In this document: positions 6,586 through 8,342 of the stretch, piece after piece
How the letters are laid out: the number at the start of each line of letters is the position of its first letter
Position numbering within the stretch: the first letter of the stretch is position 1
Made by a program: the position numbers and the translations under genes
Notes under the pieces: model-generated
What the model saw: only the letters and a program-made list of their open reading frames with translations
The model's database searches: none
Told to the model about the DNA's origin: nothing
Origin: Oscillospiraceae bacterium
GTDB lineage: Bacteria > Bacillota > Clostridia > Oscillospirales > Oscillospiraceae
Direction of reading: 5' to 3'
NCBI GenBank assembly: GCA_016302405.1
Contig: JAEDNR010000081.1
Coordinates: 1 to 8,342, forward strand
DNA: 8,342 nucleotides

Positions 6586-6842
6586 AATTGGAATTTGTCG
6601 GGCCGACGGGTGCGGTATCGAACTCCCGGTCATTGCGAACCAGTGACCGATGTCACTGGTGTGGCAATCTCCCGGATAGAAGCACCATTTCTCATGGATG
6701 AATTTCGGGAAATGGCAGGTAAGAACGCCTGTATGACGATGGGCTGCCTGGAATTCGATGGAGATTCCCACACCAGTTTGCGAACTGGTTCGGAATGACA
6801 GTGTTGTCCGGGGCGTGCGCTCACCTCTACAAATTCCAATTT
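6586..6842 (+). repeat. Composite double-hairpin repeat element, copy 3
   Basis: A 257-bp element, the longest copy, bounded by AATTGGAATTT (6586-6596) and AAATTCCAATTT (6831-6842). The left hairpin, 6632-6668, has ATTGC/GCAAT and CCAGTGAC/GTCACTGG with a CGAT loop. The right hairpin, 6764-6796, has ATTCC/GGAAT and CCAGTT/AACTGG with a TGCG loop. The two arms can also pair with each other, because each is an imperfect inverted copy of the other. It fills nearly the whole gap between the co-directional nagA and MATE genes, so a nagA read-through transcript would contain it ahead of the MATE start. No obvious target-site duplication is seen at its borders. Confidence 0.88.
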
Positions 6843-6872
6843 ACTCCTTTCTGAACTGATGGGCAGAAACCC

Positions 6873-8006
6873 TTACTGGACTTCCTCGCCTGCCAGGAAG
6901 ACCCGCTTGGTGCTGTAGTCCGGGGCACATACCAGGAAATCGGCCTGTTTGCCGGGGGCAATGGAGCCGACCACTGTTTCCGCGCCGATGGCGCAGGCGG
7001 GATTCCAGGTGGCGGAGCGGACGGCATCCTCCTCCCGGATGCCCCAGGACAGGACATTCTGCAGGCATACCCACAGATTGGTGGCGGAGCAGCAAATCGT
7101 GCCGTCGGCAAGCCGGGCAACGCCGCCCCGGAGCCAGCAGTCCTGGCCGCCCAGCTGGAACTGGGTACCATCGGGCATGCCGGCGCACCGGCCGGAGTCG
7201 GAAATCAGAACAATTCGCTCACCGCCGAACATGGAATAGGCAAGCCTTACGGCGGCGGGGTGGATGTGGTAGCCGTCGCAGATCATTTCCGCCCGGACGT
7301 TGGGGTTTTCCACCGCCGCGGGGATAACGCCGGGAGCGCGGTGGCTGATGGCGGGCATGGCGTTGTACAGGTGGGTCAGATGGGTGGCGCCTGCACGGAA
7401 CACGGCTCTGGCGTGGTCGTAGTCGGAATCGGTGTGGGCAACGGACACGGTGCACAGCTTCGCGGCTTTTTCGGTAAACTCCACCGCGCCGGGCAGCTCG
7501 GGAGCCACATCCACAATGCGGATCAGACCTTCCGCACCATCATAGAGCTTTTTGAAGCCCTCAAAATCCGGGTCCTTCAGATAGTCCGGGTTCTGAGCGC
7601 CTCTTTTTTTGTAGGAGAAGTAGGGTCCTTCCATCTGAATGCCCCGGATCCGGGAGCACCCGGCGGGCGCTTCCGCTTTCAGCCTTACAGCGGTAGCAAA
7701 GGCCTTTTCCAGCACATCGTAGGGCAGGGTCATGCTGGCGGGGGCAAAGGAGGTGATGCCCTGGCGCAGGTAATAGGCAGCCATGGCCTTAAGTCCGTCG
7801 TAGTCGCCGTCGGAGAAGTCGGCGCCGGAATTTCCGTGGCTGTGGACTTCAATGAGACCGGGGATCACCGTGGCCCCGCCCAGATCGATGGCGTCATCGG
7901 GAACGGTATCAGGCAGGATCTCCCCAAAGACCCCGTTTTCCACCTGAAAAGCGCCGGTGCGGAACCGGAAATCGGAACAGAAAATTCTCGCGTTCTTATA
8001 GTACAT
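6873..8006 (-). CDS. nagA: N-acetylglucosamine-6-phosphate deacetylase
   Basis: Cytosolic amidohydrolase of 377 residues that converts N-acetylglucosamine-6-phosphate to glucosamine-6-phosphate plus acetate, in amino-sugar catabolism and cell-wall recycling. The barrel begins after PGLIEVHSHG (49-58), whose H55 and H57 form an HxH metal site as in Bacillus-type enzymes and unlike the QLN of E. coli. EGPYF holds E126, AHTDSD has H191, THLYNAM has H212, DGYHI has H247, and the catalytic aspartate is D270 in ISDS. The ending has ATWNPACAIG (332-341) and the usual GSIAPGKQADF. The segment GTICCSATNLW (302-312) replaces the common GTLAGS pattern. Length is normal. The ATG at 8006 has AAGGAG eight bases upstream. 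No nagB or sugar-transport gene adjoins it here. No intrinsic terminator follows; the composite repeat begins about 30 bases past the stop. Confidence 0.93.
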   Translation of the reverse strand: MYYKNARIFCSDFRFRTGAFQVENGVFGEILPDTVPDDAIDLGGATVIPGLIEVHSHGNSGADFSDGDYDGLKAMAAYYLRQGITSFAPASMTLPYDVLEKAFATAVRLKAEAPAGCSRIRGIQMEGPYFSYKKRGAQNPDYLKDPDFEGFKKLYDGAEGLIRIVDVAPELPGAVEFTEKAAKLCTVSVAHTDSDYDHARAVFRAGATHLTHLYNAMPAISHRAPGVIPAAVENPNVRAEMICDGYHIHPAAVRLAYSMFGGERIVLISDSGRCAGMPDGTQFQLGGQDCWLRGGVARLADGTICCSATNLWVCLQNVLSWGIREEDAVRSATWNPACAIGAETVVGSIAPGKQADFLVCAPDYSTKRVFLAGEEVQ

Positions 8007-8050
8007 GAAGACAACTCCTTCCGAAGAAATTCAATTGGGAACCTGTTTCT

Positions 8051-8079
8051 ATCTTACCATGCGTACCGGCAAAAAGCAA
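8051..8079 (-). promoter_or_regulatory. Candidate promoter of nagA
   Basis: On the minus strand TTGCTT (8074-8079) and TAAGAT (8051-8056) are separated by 17 bases. Both boxes are imperfect, but spacing and distance to the start (about 45 bases) are right. No amino-sugar operator was recognised. Confidence 0.4.
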
Positions 8080-8110
8080 CCGGTTTCCCGGCAAAAATGG
8101 GGGAAAAGCA

Positions 8111-8144
8111 GACAATGGACAATAAATAATCGACAATGGACAAT
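8111..8144 (+). repeat. Pair of exact 13-bp direct repeats
   Basis: GACAATGGACAAT occurs at 8111-8123 and 8132-8144, 21 bases apart. It lies upstream of the candidate nagA promoter. Such CAATGGACAAT-type strings look like simple intergenic microrepeats; no function is evident. Confidence 0.75.
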
Positions 8145-8153
8145 TCTTTTCTG

Positions 8154-8188
8154 GATATGAGATGTAAGATATGAGATATGAGATAGAA
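8154..8188 (+). repeat. Seven-base tandem repeat (about five units)
   Basis: Units read GATATGA, GATGTAA, GATATGA, GATATGA and GATAGAA. The array is AT-rich and lies next to the 13-bp direct repeats and a pair of AAGCGGCGG strings at 8188-8196 and 8208-8216. No gene or RNA is seen in it. Confidence 0.75.
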
Positions 8189-8234
8189 AGCGGCGGGGAA
8201 CCCATATAAGCGGCGGCATTATAATGAATGTGCT

Positions 8235-8271
8235 TATCGGCTTAACGCAGCGAAACGATAAATTGGAATTT
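8235..8271 (-). repeat. Repeat module P, inverted copy
   Basis: On the minus strand it starts with AAATTCCAATTTATCG and ends with TTAAGCCGATA, matching the copies at 57-92 and 265-301. TATCG (8235-8239) and CGATA (8256-8260) form a short inverted repeat. Its terminal 12-mer is shared with module Q, which begins at 8260. Confidence 0.7.
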
Positions 8272-8312
8272 GCCCGCAGGGCGGGCGGCCAAGTCGTGAC
8301 GAACGTGGTCTG
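8260..8312 (+). repeat. Repeat module Q, copy 2 (53 bp)
   Basis: Identical to 4749-4801 except for one base, T at 8309 where the other copy has C. The change falls in the TGGCC half of the GGCCA/TGGCC pairing and turns a G-C pair into a G-T wobble, so pairing survives. The sequences diverge beyond 8312. Confidence 0.8.
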
Positions 8313-8342
8313 TTTTCGTTCCCTGCCTTTTAATTTAGGTAT

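Noticed and set aside
6595..6839. Short open frames inside composite element 3, with a similar peptide in copy 2
   Set aside because: They span hairpins, lack ribosome binding sites, the shared peptide is only about 16 residues, copy 2 is interrupted, and most differences between copies change the amino acid.
8220..8225. Perfect TATAAT on the plus strand
   Set aside because: No -35 box at 16-18 bases upstream and no gene downstream before the repeats at the window end.

Overview
The window looks like chromosomal DNA from a moderately GC-rich, low-complexity-poor member of the Clostridia, probably a gut Oscillospirales/Oscillospiraceae-type Firmicute. This is an inference from strong GGAGG-type ribosome binding sites, sigma-A-like promoters, the protein styles (MATE transporter, PF13200/DUF4015-like protein, HxH-type NagA) and AT-richer repeat-filled gaps. 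No rRNA, tRNA, phage or CRISPR feature was seen. Six protein genes fill about four fifths of the window.

Layout. Positions 1-312 hold a mosaic of short repeats. A minus-strand two-gene operon follows: glf (UDP-galactopyranose mutase, TTG start, 1334-2512) and an overlapping family 2 glycosyltransferase (313-1341). Together they plausibly make and use UDP-galactofuranose for a surface glycan. A divergent promoter region (2513-2722) separates this operon from a plus-strand pair: prmA (ribosomal protein L11 methyltransferase, 2723-3664) and a membrane-anchored DUF4015-type putative glycoside hydrolase (3661-4725), joined by an ATGA overlap. Positions 4726-5164 hold repeats and a strong bidirectional terminator. 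A minus-strand MATE transporter (5165-6544), another repeat-filled gap (6545-6872), and minus-strand nagA (6873-8006) with a candidate promoter complete the genes. The window ends in tandem microrepeats and more modules of the repeat system.

The most striking content is between the genes. Nine exact copies of AATTCCAATT or its complement, usually extended to AAATTCCAATTT, all lie in intergenic DNA and mark the boundaries of at least three module types. The largest is a composite element of about 180-257 bp (98-276, 4848-5091, 6586-6842). It is bounded by the 12-mer and contains two hairpins facing each other. Between copies the hairpin stems differ by paired, compensating substitutions, while a flanking GAA/TGTG internal loop stays constant. 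Two copies share a perfectly identical 93-bp half in inverted orientation, flanking the MATE gene. This looks like a mosaic, REP/MITE-like repeat family that is mobilised or maintained by something not encoded in this window. Apart from the one terminator at 5131-5157, gene 3' ends run into these elements and not into canonical terminators.
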